The position numbers and the translations under genes were made by a program. Positions 1-13,000 of a stretch of 64,000 bases of DNA are shown in pieces (positions within the stretch are counted from its first letter, which is position 1; the number at the start of each line of letters is the position of its first letter). Source of the stretch: Xylaria sp. FL1777 (lineage: Eukaryota; Ascomycota; Sordariomycetes; Xylariales; Xylariaceae); assembly GCA_022578965.1 (NCBI GenBank), contig MU400721.1, forward strand, positions 1 through 64,000, in the 5' to 3' direction. The notes under the pieces are model-generated. The model had not been told where the DNA came from, made no database searches, and saw nothing but the letters and a program-made list of their open reading frames with translations.

Positions 1-439
1 TTATTTGCTATATTAGTTTTTTTTTTTTATTAATTAGTTGTTTTTTATTTTTTATTTTAAGTACTAATACTATAAAGTATTTAATAAATAACTAAAACTT
101 TTTTAAGAATTTTTTTGCTAAATTTTTTTAAATGTATTTTTATAAAGCGTTTATTTTGTTTAAGCTTATATAGTATACTTAATAAAGCTTTAATTAATAT
201 TTCTTTTTAATAAAAATGTAGTAGTTTTATAAATTATGTTTAAAAAGTTCTTTTTTTTTTTTTTTTTTAAATAGTTTATAAAATTTATAATATACTTTTG
301 GTATTTTATTTAAGATTTTTTTTGCAATTTTTCTGATTTTTTTGCTTTGTTTTTTATTTTCTTAATTAATAGTTTTTGTTTTTTATTAAATTAAAAAATT
401 GCTAGTTTTTAGCTATAATATTTTTAAAATAATATTATA
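1..439 (-). mobile_element. Family B LTR retrotransposon G1, internal fragment 1 (RIP-degraded)
   Basis: This segment aligns colinearly with about 56486-56926 of the complete family B element G2; the visible differences are almost all C/T or G/A transitions. It is internal sequence, and the element continues left beyond the window. No coding frame survives. It stops at an 18-bp target duplication, where insert D interrupts it, and resumes at 7557. Minus orientation is inferred from the T-rich plus strand and from the pyrimidine tract inside the left LTR of G2. A poly-T run of about 18 bases (251-268) has a counterpart in G2. Superfamily is not determined. Confidence 0.85.
422..439. repeat. 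Left target-site duplication of insert D (18 bp)
   Basis: TTTTAAAATAATATTATA is identical to 7557-7574. The uninterrupted G2 copy has one version of this site, with a single transition, so these are true duplication borders. Confidence 0.85.
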
Positions 440-749
440 TATATTGTATTACTTAGGCTAACAGCTTATTAGCTATGCTAGTTTTTATTTTTTATATATA
501 TAAGTAAAAACCGTGCTTATAAGTTAAAAGCAAGCTATAAGCAGCTTACTTTTTCTTTAGTAGCTAAATAAAAACATCTTATATTTACTTCTAAGTTGCA
601 CTAGTTTTGCTACAATTTTATTAAATGCTTTGCTTTTTACTTTTTTGCTTTTAGGTTGTTTGTTTACTTATAACATACTATTAATTAAATATATGCACTT
701 TTATATAGTTACTTTGTAGTTTTTTTTTTCTTATATTCTTTTTGCTTTA

Positions 750-812
750 TAGTTTGCTTGCTTTAATATTACTGCTTGCTTTGTGCTGCTTGTAGTAATT
801 TTTTTAGTTTTA
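750..812. repeat. Direct repeat in insert D, copy 1
   Basis: About 60 bp that recurs at 892-952, 142 bp downstream. The first 24 bases are identical; the rest differs by transitions and small changes. It may be a remnant of an internal duplication in the element. The function is unknown. Confidence 0.65.
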
Positions 813-891
813 GCACTTATTTAGCTAAGTATGCTGCTTTTTTCTTTTAGTTTTTTTTTAAACCTTTTTTTATTGTATTACTAGTGCATCG

Positions 892-952
892 TAGTTTGCT
901 TGCTTTAATATTACTACTAGCTTTTTGCTGCACTAGTTTTTTTATAACTAAG
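892..952. repeat. Direct repeat in insert D, copy 2
   Basis: Second copy of the repeat at 750-812. The shared core reads TAGTTTGCTTGCTTTAATAT and continues for a few more bases. Confidence 0.65.
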
Positions 953-3900
953 TTATAACTAAATTATAAGCAAAGTTAATTGTTTATTATTCTTTAGTTT
1001 GCTTTTTGCATATTTATTTTTTAAGCTACTTTTATACTTTTTATAGTAAGCTTACTAAGTAAGCACGGCTTATAAGTAGCTTATACACTAAGCAATATAA
1101 AGTAGCAGTAAATAATAAGTTATTTTATTTAGCTACTTATGCTAATTTTTTCCTTTTTTAACTACTAACCTTATTATTTTTATTACTACTATTATTATAT
1201 GCTTAGCTTATGCCCGCTTTAATATATTAAAATGCTTAGTTTATAATATAATTAGTTATTAATGCATTGTAGTTATACAAAAATTTACTTTGCTATAACT
1301 ACTATGCTTTTTGTAGTATATATTTATAACTAGCTTAGCTTAAATATATATATTAACTAATATTAAGCTTATATATTTAAAGTTATAAGTTATTTTGCTG
1401 CAGTTTTTACTAGTTATTTAATTTATAGTACTAAATAAAATAGTTAACAGCTTGCTACTATGTAGTTTAAGCTTTTATAACTGCTTGTTGTTATGCTTTT
1501 TTGCTATAACGCTAATTTTTAAAATAAAAATAAATGCTTTAATGCTTTGCGCTAAAGTATTACTAATAGCTTTAAAATTTATATTTATTAAGCACGCTAA
1601 AATACTTAAGCTATACTGCTACTATATTGCTTATATTATAGTAGTATATTATGCACCTTTTATTGCTATTTTTTTTATACTAACTATATAAAAACATTAA
1701 TAACTTTTGCGCTTGCAATATTATTAGCAAGTTTACTAAGTGCCTACAATACAAAAAAAGCAAAATAAGCACTAAAAGTAATAGTTGTAGTTCTATAAGT
1801 ACTTTTAACCGTATTAATGTTTATATGTTTTTAAGCTTTATTTTATGCTTATTTTAACCGTTAAAATTCTTTTAATCCTAAGTACTACTAACAATTTTTT
1901 AGCTTAAAAAAATTAATAAAAAACTTTAATTGTTTATTAAAGCTTGCATAGCTATACGCTATTTTTGTACTAATAAAAATATTTAAGCTACATTTATAGC
2001 TAGTATGCAACTTTAAATTATAATTAAAAAAGCAAAAAAAGCTGCAGCAAATAAAAAAGCTAGAAGTTTTGTATAAATAAGCTAATTAAAAAGTATTTAT
2101 ATAATTCTTAAAGGTTAGCATTATTATATATTTAGTAGCTAGAAGTTTCAGTAAAATTTCGGTATTTAATGCTTAATAAAGTTGCTTAATTGCTTTGCTT
2201 TTTTATAATATATGCTTTTTAACTTTTATAGTTTTATGTTTATAATTTTGTATTGCTGTTTTTAATACTTTATTGTGTTATGCTTTATTTTAAAGTTTAT
2301 AAACGTAAGCTTATAATAAGTAGCCCTTTTAAAACTATAAGTAGTAAATAGCTTTATAACAGTTGCTTTAGCTTTTGCTTTATAGTTATAGTAAACTTTT
2401 TTTAGCTTGGAAAAAAGCTAGTATTAATGCTTAACTATTTTTACTTTATGTTTAAAAGCTTTTATTTTTGTATTTTTGCAGCTACTTATAACTTAATTAA
2501 TCCTTTAGCTATGTTATAATAGCTAAGCTTTTTTGTATTTAGAACTTATTTAGCTATTTTATATGCTTTTTTTAGGTTGTATAATAACTAGTAGCTTAGT
2601 TAAAAATTTGTTTGCTTTTTTAGTATGCTGCAAATATTGTTATATTTAAAGCACTAGTTTAAAAAGTGCAGTAGTAACTTTTTGGCTTAACTGCACTAAC
2701 ACGTTAGCAACTTATAGCTAAATATTTTTTAAAATACAAAATACTTTTTTAAGCTAATTTTCTTTATATATAGTTAAACTAATATAAAGCTTTTAACTTT
2801 ATATAAGCTTTTATATATGTTAAACTACTTATTATATAAAAACTAATTAATAGCAGTTTGTTTAAACTTTGTTTTTTCCTGTTTTTTAGTTTATTACTAA
2901 ATATATTATATATATATTAATTCTAGGTTTATTAGCAGCTTGTTTTTTTTGTTGCTTTTATTGCTCTTTTAGTATATTTTATAGTTTAAAATTTTTAAAA
3001 GTTTGCTTTATGTTTTGCTAGCTTAAAATATTTTTTTCTTACTATTATTTAGTTATACTTTATAGCTTTAGACTTTTTTGTTGCTAATTAAGTTATATGC
3101 TATTAAAGCTAGCTTTTTAAACTGCTTTTAAATATAATTTGCTATGCTTGTATTTTTAACTTTTTTTACGTATTTAATAGTTTTATAATCTAGCTATAAG
3201 TTTAAAAAAAAAATTAGTAATTCCGTTTTAAAGTTAATCGTACAAACACTTTTATAAGCCTTAGTAATAGCACATAAATACTTGTTTTAAACTTGCTTAA
3301 GCGCTTTTAGCAGCTTTTATTTTAGCTATTAGTTTTGTTTTGTTAATTTGTGCTATGCTATTAATTTATACTTAATTGCTGCTTGTATTACTGCTATATA
3401 TAAAAGTTTTGCTTAAATTATGCTTAGTTTTTACGCAAACTAAGCTAAGCAGCTTATTAATAACGTTTGCTTTTTTAGCTTTTTATAAAGCATTTTGTAT
3501 TGCTTTTTTTAGTTTAAGCAGTAGTTTATTTATATGCTAAGCATTTTTGCTGCTATTTTAAAGCATATTTTTTTTAGCTTGCTTTTACTGTATGCTTAAA
3601 AGCTTTTTAGCTTAGCTTTGTAAAGTAAACAAAGTAATATTTGCTTAGGTTAAATTTAAATCTGTATTTTTAGCTTTATTTTAAATAGACTTTATAAGCT
3701 TATTTAAGCGCTTTGTAAGCTATTTTTGTGTTTTTTTTAGCACTTAGTAAATTTGTATTATTTGCAAAAACAGCGCTTTAAAGCTTTTGCATAAGCTGCA
3801 GTTTATTATATAGCAAAGCAGTATATAAGCAAAAAAAAATTAGCAATAGTAAAAATTCCTGTAAAGTATTTACTTTAATATATATTAAGTTTAATTTTTG

Positions 3901-6900
3901 TTTGTTAAAAAGTAAAATTATTATGCAGTTCGTTAAAAAGCTTTATATTTATTGTACTGTTTACTTCAAAAAGCTTATTTTTTTAAGTATTTAATAAAGC
4001 TTTTTGTGTACTATTAAATTAAATACTTTTATTATGTTTAAAAAAAGCATTAAAATTACTTTATTTATAGCTTACATATAGCATACTGCAAAAATAATTA
4101 AATATAGTACTATTTTTATAAACTGTTATAACTTATTTTTTATTTGTTTAAAAAAAAGCAGTTTATATATTATAGCAATATAAGTTAGTTTTAAAGCTAT
4201 TTTAGTTTTAATAAGCTTTTTTACTATGTTTAATAAAGCAATAAGCTATTAAAAGCTTAGTAAGCTTTTATTTAGTTTATTTTTTAGAATAATTATTATT
4301 TAAGCATTCTAAAAGTATTTTAAGTAATAACTAATTTAAAAGCTAATTAATGCTATATTAGCTATGCGCTTAATAAAAAACTTGTGTTTATTTTTATTAT
4401 TTTTAAGTAGTTATAAGCTGTATGCTTTTAAAAACGCGTTTGAGATTTTACTTAATTTTAATGCTTTTTAAGCTTTTATATAGCTTAAAATTGTTTGCAT
4501 TTTATAATAGTTTACGTTATAGTAAAAAAAAAAAAAAGTTAAAAAAGCTAGCAAAGTAGCTATGTTTTTTAAGTTAGCGTTTAGTTTTAAAAAAAACCTT
4601 TTAGTAAAAACCTTTGCTTTGTTTTTAAAAATACTTGCTATAATTGCATTTAAGCTGTTATTATTGCAGAAATTTAGCAATACTAGCTTTTTTAATATTT
4701 ATAAGCTTTTTATTTGTGCTTACTTCGAGGTTTTCTATATTATTTTAGCTTGTTTTACTTTTGTGCTTTTAGCTTTGCTTTTTTTTGTATTAAAAAAGTT
4801 ATATAGTTATTATTAAAAATAGTTTTTAAATGTTTTAGCTTAAGCTTTTTTTTATTTTTTGTTTGCTTTATGTTTGTTTTAGTAAGCTTTTTTAGTTTAA
4901 ACTTTCTGCTAATAAGCATAAGCTTTTCTTTTTTTTTGCATTGCTTGTTTTATTTTTGCTGTTTATTAGTTATATTATAGCTTGCTTTTTTTTTAGTTTA
5001 ATACTGTTTTGTTTGTAATCCTGTTTAAGCTATTAAATAGCTTTTTTATAGCTAGGTCTAAATGTTTAAAGTTTTTAACGTTTATTAAATAAAAGGTCGC
5101 TAAAAAAAAGCATACCTTAATTTTTACTTGTTTTATGTTAGTTAGCTTTTAGTTCTAGCCTAAGTTTTTTAAAGTTTTATTTAGTTTATTAAAGCTTTTT
5201 ATTTAGTACTTAAGCAGCTTATAATTACTTTTTATTATGTTTAAGCTTAATATAAAAGCAGCTTTTAAGTTTATTAATACTTAAGCTAAGTTTATAGTAA
5301 TATTTAGTTTTTTTTGGTTAAAAAAAGTACTTATGTTTTTTAAAGTAATAAGCTTAAAGTCCTAGTTTTGTGCTAATAATATAGCTTTTCTGGCTTTAAT
5401 GTATAGCTTTAATATATATATTTAATTCTAGTAATATAAGTTAAAATCCCCGAGTAATAAAGTCTTATTAGCAAGCTACTTTTGTTTTAGTTCTATTAGT
5501 AATATAAGCTATTTTTAAGCTATATAAAAAAAAGAAAAAAAGAAATAAATGCAATAAATATTAAGGTTTTTATTCTTAAAGCCTAAGGTAACTATATATT
5601 AGTTTTTTATAACCTTTATTTTTTTTACTTTTATTATTAAATTTATTAATATAATTGCTTAAGGCTTGCTTTAGTTTTAATATTGCACAATGTTATATTT
5701 TAAGCTAATTAAGCATGCAACATATAAAAAGTTGCTAATAGCTATTAATAGCTCGCAAATTACTAAAACGTTATATTTATTTTTTTTAAAAAAGATTTTT
5801 TTTATAACTACATAACTTTTTTTAACGTTTTATTAAAATATAAAATACTTGTTTATTATATGCTAGCAAAAGTTCTACCTTTATTGCTACTTTTTTTTAA
5901 CGCATTTTTATTACAGTTTAAAAATAAAATCAAGCTTTTTTTTTCTTGCATTGCTAAGTTTATAATTGCAAACTTTTTTATTATAATACTGCTTATGTTT
6001 TTAAAAAAGTTAAACTAAAATTAGTTCAGAATTATAACGCGCTTAATTAAAAACTGTTTTTTTTTTTAGCTGTTATTTTAGTTCTTTAAGCTTAAAAGCT
6101 TGCCTACTTTTTGCAGCTAAGTTATTTTTACGTTTTTTGCTGTTTTAAAAGCTAACTGCTTTTAAAAGCTAAACAATACTGCAATAAGTTTATTTTAAAA
6201 AGCTAGTTTAGCTATTATATCCGTAGTATAATTAGCTACTTTATATATATATGCATTTTTTGCTATGTTTTTTGCTTTTTAAGCATATAAACATATTATA
6301 GCTTATGCAAAGTGTTTGCTATTATATTGCTTGCATTTAGCTAAGCTATTTGTAGCTTATACTAAACACATATTTTTTTTATTGTTAATATGTTATAAAA
6401 ACGCGTACTAACTGCAATATTTGTTTTTTTTGCAGTAAGCTGCTTTATATTTCTATTTATAGCATTAATAGCATTTTAACGCTATTATATTTTTAAAGTA
6501 TAATAAAGCTACATAATAATTATAATCTTAAAAAACTTTATTATTATATAGCTTGTTTGCATTTTAAACTAACTTTATGCTAACGTATATTGGTTTTATG
6601 CTACGCTTGCATTATTAAAGTTTTTTTAGCAGTATAACTTTTACAATCTTTACGTTATTAGCTTGCTATAATTGCGTTTTTAAAAGTTTTTCTTTTAGTT
6701 TAATAACTTTAGTAGCTAGTATGCTTATTATTACAAGTTAAAATAGCTATTAGTATACTATTAACTTATTTCTGAATGTTATTATAGTTTATTTTATATT
6801 GTTTATATATTAGTTCTTTATTTTTTTTAAGCTAAAAATAACTTTTTAGTTGTTATTAGTAAGCTTGTAAGCTGCTTTAATAACGTTTAAAAATAACGCT

Positions 6901-7556
6901 TTATTTATTTTTTGTACTGCAATATGCTTAGTTTTACTATAAGCACTTAAAGCTATTAGTATAACTATAATAGTTTAATCGTAAATAGCTATTATGCTTA
7001 CGTAGTATAAAAAAGCTACCGTAATATTAGCAAATTTTCTTAGGTTTAAGTTTTAGCTAATAATGTTTATATATGTTTATATTTGCAAAGCGCTTTTTAA
7101 AATATTTTTAATAGCTTTTTTAATACGTTTAAGTTAAACGTTTAAGTTTGTTTAAAAAAGTATATAAACGCGTTCTGTGCTAGCTTTAAGTAGCACGCAA
7201 ATTACTTCTTTAGTAATAGTAATCGTTTTTAATGCTTTGCTAAGCTTAAGAAATTTTTTTGCATTTGCTTTAGCAGCTTTTTATTTGTTTTTATTTGCGT
7301 TTAGTTTGGTTCTAGGTAGTTAGCGTTGTTTAGCAAGTTTGTTTGCGTAATGTTAATGCAGCTTAGTTAAAATAGCGTTTAAGCTAGTTGCTAGCCTAAC
7401 AAAAAGATTTTTATTAAAGCTTGCTGCATTGCTAAATGTACATTAATATAGCATTATGCTTAAAAGCAACACAGCTTATAAAATTTAATTCTAAAGTTAA
7501 ATACCTTTTTTACGTATGTTTAAGTGCTTTGTTAGCAATTATAACAAAAAACAGAA

Positions 7557-7574
7557 TTTTAAAATAATATTATA
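7557..7574. repeat. Right target-site duplication of insert D (18 bp)
   Basis: Exact second copy of 422-439. Family B sequence resumes directly after it and matches G2 from about 56927. Confidence 0.85.
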
Positions 7575-9801
7575 ATTAAATATATTAATAATATTTAATA
7601 TAATTTGCTTTTTGTGTTTTTGTATAAATATATTAAAAAGTTTAGTTTTTTTAAATATATAATTGTTATTATAGCTAAAAGTGCTTTTATTAAATTTTTT
7701 AATTTTTTAAGATTTTTGCTTATATTTTTAAAGAATTTTATTTTATTTTATTACTTTAAATAAAATTATATTAGCTTATACTTTTAAATTAATTAAAATA
7801 TTATACTTTTTTTTTTAATATATAAGTTTAACTTTAAATTAATTTTTTTAGTTATTATATTAAACTTTATATAAAGCTTTAGTTTTTTTAGCTACTTACT
7901 GCTTTTTTAGCAAATATTTATTTTGTTTTTTAATTTTTTTTTATAAAATGTTTAAGTATTTGTTTTATTTAGTACTTTAAATATTATTATACTTTGTTTT
8001 GTTTTTGCTTTTAAGCAAGCTTTAAATTATAGTTTTTAAGCTTTTTTGCTTTTAATACCTATTTTTTAGTATAATTATGCTTTAATTAGCTAATAATATT
8101 TATAGCAGTTATTTTTATATTTTTTTAAAATAGTATTATAAGTATAATTAAAATTTTTTTTAAATATTGCAAATTTTTATAAATTTTTATAATAAACTAT
8201 AATTATAACTAACTATTTTAATTTATAAAAGTTTTATATTTTTATTTTTGCAATTTATTTAAAAAACTAATTGTTTTTTAGTTTATTAAATAAATATTAG
8301 TAGTAATAATATATTATATAGCAATTTTATAGTATTTTGTTATGTTTTAAATCTTTTAAGCATAAAATATTATTATTATTTTTTATTATAGTTTTGTTAT
8401 AATAATAACTTTTAGTAATTAGTTAAATTACTAGCTTTAGTTTTTAAAATATATTAGTTTTTATATTAACTATTAATGCTTTTTTGTTTTATTATATTTA
8501 AAGCAGTTTAAGCTATAAAAATATTTTGTTTATTTTTATTAGTTTTTTTTTATAGTATTTTTTATAGCTTTTAATTTTATTTGTTTTTGTTTTAAAGTTT
8601 TATAAGTTTTGTTTTTTTAAGTTTATTTAGCAACTAAATATTTTAATAATTTATAATTAGTTTAATAATTATACTATTTATAATTATAGTTTTGTTTTTT
8701 TAAACATAATTTTTTTAAGCTATATTTTAAGCTTTAATAGTTTAAAGTTTTTATAGTTTTATAAATTTATTAATTATATTAATTTATTATTTTTTATTAT
8801 TTGCTATTTTTAGTTAAACTATTTTTTTAAGTTATATATTAAATAACTTTAATTATTTATATAGCAAATATATTTTTTTGTAATTTGTTTTAATAATTAT
8901 AAAGCTTTTAAATAATATTTATATGTTTATTTATTTTAACTTATATAAATAAAGCATTTAGATTTATTTAATATAGCACTTTTGTTTTAACTTAAAATAG
9001 TAATTTTATATTTTTGCTTTAAAAACGTATTTTTTAAATTATTTTGTTGTTTTTTGTTGTTTTAAACTTTTATAACTTATATTTTTTTTTTAAATTAAAG
9101 AATTTTTTTCTTTTTATAGCTTTTTTTCTGTTTTTTTTTTTAAATTAGCATTATTTTTAAAAGTGTTTTTTTTTTTTATAGTTATAATATTTAACTTTAA
9201 ATATATTTTAAAGTTGTTATTTTTAAACTTTATTAATTTATTTAAACTTTTGTTTAATACTTTTTTAAGTATTTTTTTTTTTATTTTTTTTAGTTTTTTT
9301 AGTTTTAAAGTACTAATTAAATAATTATTAATTAATTATAATAGCTATATTAATATATATATTAATTTTTGCTAGTTTATTTATTTTATATAGTTTGTTT
9401 TAAACTTAAGTTTTAAGTTTATTATAAAATAAATAAAATAATATAAGCTTAAGCAATTTTAAAATTATTATTAATTGTTTAAATTTTATAGTATAATATA
9501 TTGCTGCTTTTATTTGTTTTAAGTAATAAAGTGCTTTTTTTATATGTTTTACTTTTTAAGTATTTTTAAATAGTATTTTTATTTGATTTTTAAACTTAAC
9601 GTAGTTTTTAAAAAAATTTTTTATTTTTGGCTTAAAGTTAGTTAATTTGTTAGTTTTTAAAAAATTTTTTAAAATAAGTTAAAACTATTTTAGTACTTTT
9701 TTTAATAAAAATTATAAAATAATTATTACTTTTTGATTTTTTTTTGTAATAGTAATAAAATGCTATTTTAAATAAAGTTTAGCATAAATTAAAAAAGCTT
9801 T
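7557..9801 (-). mobile_element. Family B retrotransposon G1, internal fragment 2
   Basis: Colinear with about 56914-59153 of G2, with transition-type differences throughout. It is strongly T-rich on the plus strand, consistent with a former coding strand on minus. No frame of useful length remains. It ends in GCTTT (9797-9801), the target duplication of the family A element C2 inserted here; the same 5 bp recur at 17175-17179. In G2 the corresponding site near 59150 is uninterrupted. Confidence 0.88.
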
Positions 9802-10088
9802 TGTTAAAATAACTAGTTATTAGTTGTAACTTTTATATATAATACATACAATAAGTTTTACACAAAGACTACTTCATGCAAAAGCTATTACATAAACTAA
9901 GGTAATCTTGGTGTTAGTTTAGCTTATATGCTAGCAAAGTTCTTATATATAAAAAAGAACTTTTGTTTTATATAAACCTTTTTTTCTTTTAAACATACAA
10001 AACATAAATAGCTTATAATACAAAGATTATTATACTTTGTTTTAATATATATATATTAAACATATAATTATATAAAGCTTATTTAATA
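9802..10088 (+). repeat. 5' LTR of C2 (287 bp)
   Basis: Begins TGTTAAAATAAC and ends TTATTTAATA, where the terminal CA is probably RIP-changed to TA. It is the same length as the 3' LTR and differs from it almost only by transitions, plus one C/G difference near 9850. It also matches the LTRs at 35844-36130, 41982-42268 and 49026-49312. Confidence 0.93.
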
Positions 10089-13000
10089 CTAATTAGTAGT
10101 TATATTTATACTTTTAATTTATTTATAACAAACTATAAATTAGCTAAAGTAATAATAAAGTTATATAACATACTTTTATTTTAACTTATTAAAAAAAGAT
10201 TTGTTTTTTGTATTACGCTTGTTTTTTTTTTAACGTATAAACATATTATTTAGTTTACTTTTTTTAATTAGCTAAAGTAAGCATATATAAAAAAAAAAAA
10301 AAAAGATCTAATTTATTTACGTATAAAAATTAAACTTTTAACTTATTTATTAGTACTTAAAACAAAATAAAAAAAATAATAGGTAATTTTGCTATTTTTT
10401 TAATTATATTGCTATATAAATACTAAGCAATATATTAACTATACTACTATACAAAAATAAAACGGCAACTTATATAACTTAAATATAAAATTAAATATAT
10501 TATACGATTTAACTAAATTTACTATGTTTTAAAAAAACAAACAATTATTTATAACGCTTTTAAAGTTAAAGTTAGTTACTTTTACATATAAAAATTTAGC
10601 TAAAAACGTTTTAATAAATATATAACAAATAAATGCTTAAATTAATTTTAAAATATAAAGCTAAAAAATTAATTTTAGCTATATAACTAAAATTAAGCTA
10701 AATATTAAGCTAGTATTTTATTATGCTAACTATTTATATTTTTGTAAACTACTAGATTATTTTTAAAAAAGGTTTGCTAAGATTTTTAAAAAATAAACAA
10801 AAAATTATTTCTAAAAAATTTATTAAGGCGTATAAAGCGCTTTGCTTAAAAACCTTAAGTTAAAAAAAATTTACTTAACGTAAAAAATAACTATAATTTA
10901 AAAGCTTATAAAAATAGCTTATAAAAACTTTACAATTAAGAAATTAAAAGAATTACTAAATACTTATTATATAACAATTATTTAATTATTAGTAATATTT
11001 TTAATATTAAGCTAATAGTTAAATATTTTTTTGTATAATAGTTAAAACTTTTTAAACTATTTATATATTAGATTACTTTTTAAAAACTTAAGTTTTAATA
11101 TATAATTTTAAATGTAATAATATAAATATTAATTATAATTAATTTAACTAAGTATTAAACACTAGAATTTTTTTAAGCTGTTTGATTTTTGTATAATAAA
11201 AGTAAGCTATAGATTAATTTTTTAATTAATATATAAATACTTTGTTTAGTATTATTTATTGCAAACGTTAAAACAAAAAACATATGTTTGTATAACATTA
11301 AATCTAGCTATTAAAAGCATATTTTTAAACTTACTTTTAACAAAGTTTATATAAAATAAATTTATATTTTTTAATAAATATATTACTTTTTAAAAAAACT
11401 AAAACTTAAGCTAAAACTATATAAGTAAGCTATATAATTTATTATATAATAAAGCTTATTTATTTATTGCTGTTTGCTAATATATTAAAATTATAAAAAA
11501 CTAATATTATGCTATATTTTTATATATTTTAAAGAGTTATATAAAGAACTTTTTTATTAACTATATTAATTTAAATAAAACTTAAAGTAAAATATACTAT
11601 ATAATAAATACTTACTTTAATATTAATATAAATTATAACTAGTATTAAGCTAACTAAACAATAGTTTTTTTTGTATAAATAAAAAAAAAAAACTTAAACT
11701 TAGCTTTATATAAAATATTTAAATTAATGCTTAATAAGCTTAAAAAAGCATAACAAACGTTTAATATTAGCTATTAAAGCAAAATTTAACTAAATATAAA
11801 CATTATATAAGCATATTAAAGTATATTAAAATTAACTATAATGTTAATTTTTTAAAAACTTATATATAAAAGATTTTTTGCTAATTTATAAGTATGCTTA
11901 CATATAATATTAAATATTATAGCAAAAACTTTTATACAAAAAAACAATAAATTATATTTTATAAACTAAAAATATAACTATAGCTATATAAAAAATTAAT
12001 AATTTAAATTTATATTAAAGTTATTAAATTAACTAATTAAACAGCTAAGCTATTTTTAAAGCTATAACTAAAAAAACTAAAATTTTTATATAAACAAAAA
12101 ATGCTTTATTTATTAAAAGAAAAACTACTAGTTAATATGTTATACTTTTTAAAAAAAAGCTTGTATAAAAGACATATTTTTTAATTTGCATAAAATAATT
12201 TATAGTTAAAAACTTACTTTAAAAAAATTCTTTTCTATATAATAAAATGCAAAAAATATTTAAAGTTAAATAATAGTACTAAAAATATTAATAAAGAATT
12301 TAATAATTAAACTATTTAATATTTAATAAATAGCGCAATTTTTTATTATATAATAAAAGAAAATATTTAGAACTATAAAATAATAATGCTATATAATTAG
12401 TTTATATTAAGTAATTATTATTATATAAACTACTAAAATAAACTATAAAATATTAGCGCTTTTAATTATTTAATAGTAAGAAAAGCCTAATTAAAAGCAT
12501 ACTTTTAAATATATTTTTATATAAAAGTTAATTAAACTTTAAGTAACATTTATATTTATTTTAGCAAAAATAATACTATAAGTATTATAAATATTATATA
12601 AATAAAAAACGCTTTTAGTATAACTATATATTATATTTTAAATATTTTTACTTTTTTTTTATTTTTATTAAAAAATGCTAACTATTTAAAAGCATACTTT
12701 AATAATACAAAAAACGTTATTATATAACAAAACAAAAAAACTATTCTTGTTATATAAAAATAAAAATACTTATTTTTTAATATTGGCTTATATAAAGCAA
12801 GTTTATATTTTATAAAAACAGAACTTTAAAAGCTTTATAAATGCTTTAAACATTTTTATATAAAAAAACTATATAATATGCTTAATTATATAAGCTATAA
12901 TATTAATTATTTTGCTTTAAAAAAAATTTAGAAGTTTTATTATTATTGCTAATTATATAACTAAATACTTTATTGTTTTAAGTTTATAATTAAAAATAAC

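Larger units (their letters stand above)
440..7556. mobile_element. Insert D: 7.1-kb non-LTR element (LINE-like candidate), RIP-degraded
   Basis: This 7,117-bp block sits inside G1 and is absent from the matching site in G2 near 56910-56930, which reads straight through. Identical 18-bp copies of TTTTAAAATAATATTATA flank it (422-439 and 7557-7574), so the borders are exact. I see no terminal direct repeats and no convincing terminal inverted repeats. A long target duplication, a length near 7 kb and no LTRs are what fungal Tad1-type LINEs show, and that is the basis of the guess. No reverse transcriptase or endonuclease motif is readable. The right end is slightly A-rich (AACAAAAAACAGAA), but the T-rich plus strand would favour minus coding, so orientation is open. 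About 7080-7460 keeps more G and C than the middle. Confidence 0.6.

Noticed and set aside
4468..4816. Two overlapping frames on opposite strands (70 and 84 codons)
   Set aside because: Both are low complexity and lie inside insert D, and neither shows a motif.
10089..10110. Assigning a specific tRNA primer-binding site to family A
   Set aside because: The site after the 5' LTR is altered by RIP and fits no tRNA 3' end clearly enough.
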